Shown: piece by piece, positions 62,812 through 64,000 of the stretch
Numbering within the stretch: position 1 is the stretch's first letter
Layout: each line of letters begins with the position of its first letter
Source: Actinoplanes sp. L3-i22
GTDB lineage: Bacteria; Actinomycetota; Actinomycetes; Mycobacteriales; Micromonosporaceae
Assembly (NCBI RefSeq): GCF_019704555.1
Contig: NZ_AP024745.1
Location: 9,826,001-9,890,000 of the forward strand
Reading direction: 5' to 3'
Length of the DNA: 64,000 nt
Translations under genes and position numbers: made by a program
The notes under the pieces: model-generated
The model's input: the letters and a program-made list of their open reading frames with translations, nothing else
What the model was told of the DNA's origin: nothing
The model's database searches: none

Positions 62812-63725
62812 GACTGGCCCCCAGCGGGATCGGCGGTGTGGTCGGTCAGGCGGACGAAGGCGTCGTCGAGACTGGCCTGCTCGACGCGCAGGTCGTTGGC
62901 GACGATCTGCTGGACGGCGAGCACCGAGCTGACCGCGTACAGCAGGTTGCCGGTGCCGATCACCTCGACCAGGTCACCGCGGCGCTTCACCCGGTTCACC
63001 TCGGGCAGCGCGGTGAGCAGCGCGTCGTCCAGCGGCTTCGAGGGGCGGAAGCGGATGGTCTGCTCGGCGGCGGCGCGCGACACCAGCCCGGCCGGCGTGT
63101 CCAGCGCGACCACCGCGCCCTTGTCGATCACGGCGAGCCGGTCGCAGAGCCGCTCGGCCTCTTCCATGAAGTGGGTGACCAGCACGACCGTGACGCCGCG
63201 GTCGCGAACCGACTCGATCAGGTCCCAGGTGTCGCGGCGGGCGGCCGGGTCCAGTCCGGTGGTGAGCTCGTCCAGGATGGCGATCCGGGGGTTGCCGATC
63301 AGGGCCAGAGCGATCGAGAGACGCTGCTTCTGACCACCGGAGAGCTTTCCGTACGGCGTACGCAACTTGTCGTCGAGACCGAGTTCCCCGGCGAGCACCC
63401 GCCAGTCGGCCGGCTCGGAGTAGAAGGCGCTGTACAGGTCGAGTGCTTCCCGTACCGTCAATTTCTCCTGAAGCTGGGACTCCTGGAGCTGAACGCCGAC
63501 CTCGGCCCGCAGCGAGGGGTCGCGCGGAGCGCGCCCGAGCACCGTGATCTCGCCGGAGTCCGGCGTCCGGAGCCCGGCGACGCACTCGACCGTGGTGGTC
63601 TTGCCGGCTCCGTTCGGGCCCAGGATCCCGAAGATCTCGCCGGCCTCGACAGCGAGCGACACGTCGCGCACCGCGACCGTGTCCCCGTACCGCTTGCTGA
63701 GGTTGCTGACCTCGATGACTGTCAT
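62808..63725 (-). CDS. ABC transporter ATP-binding protein
   Basis: 305 residues from ATG 63725. Walker A GPNGAGKTTTV (~37-47), Q loop QLQESQLQ, signature LSGGQKQRLSIA, Walker B RIAILDELTTGLDP and the H loop VLVTHFMEE. Drug-exporter (DrrA-like) branch with a C-terminal ~80-residue extension. First gene of the exporter/two-component set. Confidence 0.95.
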   Translation of the reverse strand: MTVIEVSNLSKRYGDTVAVRDVSLAVEAGEIFGILGPNGAGKTTTVECVAGLRTPDSGEITVLGRAPRDPSLRAEVGVQLQESQLQEKLTVREALDLYSAFYSEPADWRVLAGELGLDDKLRTPYGKLSGGQKQRLSIALALIGNPRIAILDELTTGLDPAARRDTWDLIESVRDRGVTVVLVTHFMEEAERLCDRLAVIDKGAVVALDTPAGLVSRAAAEQTIRFRPSKPLDDALLTALPEVNRVKRRGDLVEVIGTGNLLYAVSSVLAVQQIVANDLRVEQASLDDAFVRLTDHTADPAGGQS

Positions 63726-63778
63726 ACATCCAGCGTCACGGATCGACCCGGGTGCCCGAATCGACCAGCGAGCGCTCT

Positions 63779-63806
63779 CCTCCATCCACCAACCGGTGGA
63801 TGGAGG
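63779..63806 (-). terminator. Terminator after the glycosyltransferase gene
   Basis: CCTCCATCCACC-AACC-GGTGGATGGAGG, a perfect 12-bp stem with a 4-nt loop, just after the stop at 63811 on the minus strand and before the ABC ATPase gene. Confidence 0.8.
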
Positions 63807-63810
63807 TGTA

Positions 63811-64000
63811 CTACGCGACCGCTTCCGGCTCCGCCTCGGCCGGCCGGCGCAGCCCGGTCACCACCGAGTAGACCGAGCCGACCTGCGCGGCGACCCGCTT
63901 CCAGGAGTACGCCTGGCGGGCCCGGTCGAGCGCGGCCGTCGCGTACGTGAACCGCCGCACCTTGTCGTTGATCAGCCGGCGCACCGCGCTGCCGAGCGCC
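63811..64000 (-). CDS. Glycosyltransferase-like protein, C-terminal end only
   Basis: The last 62 codons of a gene that begins right of the window. The segment LDRARQAYSWKRVAAQVGSV is the usual end of GT4 glycosyltransferases (Y-S/T-W-x-x-V-A), followed by a short acidic tail. Family inferred from this end alone. Confidence 0.5.
   Translation of the reverse strand, partial: ALGSAVRRLINDKVRRFTYATAALDRARQAYSWKRVAAQVGSVYSVVTGLRRPAEAEPEAVA

Noticed and set aside
1..64000. tRNA or rRNA genes
   Set aside because: I scanned intergenic regions for the TTCGAATCC-type T-loop and conserved rRNA strings and saw none; a covariance search was not possible.

Overview
The window is very GC-rich chromosomal DNA from a high-GC actinobacterium. 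GTG and TTG starts are frequent and codon third positions are almost all G or C. Gene content and order point to the Micromonosporaceae (Actinoplanes-like). This is an inference: there is no rRNA or other marker in the window to fix the genus.

Layout. (1) 1-6.5 kb: end of a cyanophycinase gene, an MFS exporter with its HxlR regulator, a hotdog thioesterase and a large secreted Gly-rich/IPT/OmpA-like wall protein. (2) 6.5-35 kb: the conserved actinobacterial housekeeping block hisS, MBL hydrolase, cyclophilins, relA, apt, secF-secD-yajC, ruvB-ruvA-ruvC, yebC, pdxT, pdxS, pimA, patA, pgsA, HIT, thrS. Several changes interrupt it: a second cyclophilin, a sigma-region-2-like membrane protein, pdxS turned to face pdxT, an EF-G-like GTPase, and a tandem pair of membrane diguanylate cyclases. 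(3) 35-44 kb: ADP-ribosylglycohydrolase, an OmpR-type two-component system, a secreted metalloprotease with FN3 and ricin-type modules, a nucleoside deaminase (perhaps of the futalosine menaquinone route), a methyltransferase and an aldo/keto reductase. (4) 44-49 kb: cold-shock protein and a set of small envelope proteins (DUF4235, DUF3618, holin-like, MscS, DUF1206, lipoprotein, GNAT). (5) 49-58 kb: GH3 hexosaminidase, RecQ, methyltransferase, large LuxR ATPase and MBL hydrolase. (6) 58.7-64 kb: a minus-strand series with ABC ATPase, ABC permease, histidine kinase, NarL regulator, AraC regulator and VOC protein, then the end of a glycosyltransferase gene.

How genes work together. ruvCAB, yajC/secDF and pgsA/patA/pimA are three classical operons: Holliday junction processing, protein export, and phosphatidylinositol mannoside synthesis. 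pdxS and pdxT form pyridoxal phosphate synthase. relA lies beside apt and the cyclophilins. The ABC/two-component set looks like a sensed drug or peptide efflux system.

Most unusual signals. First, a composite pair of DnaA boxes, TGTGGACAA-N8-TGTGGATAA, occurs twice with the same spacing, at 23773 and 48797. Each copy lies in a long intergenic region that also carries tandem copies of a related repeat of about 62 bp. Second, a -10-like hexamer lies exactly 6 nt before the start codon of five genes, suggesting leaderless transcription. Third, a 17-codon mini-ORF that seems to come from a duplication links the histidine kinase and response regulator genes near 60.75 kb. Fourth, ruvCAB has an SOS-box-like site. 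No tRNA, rRNA, CRISPR array, insertion sequence or prophage was recognised.
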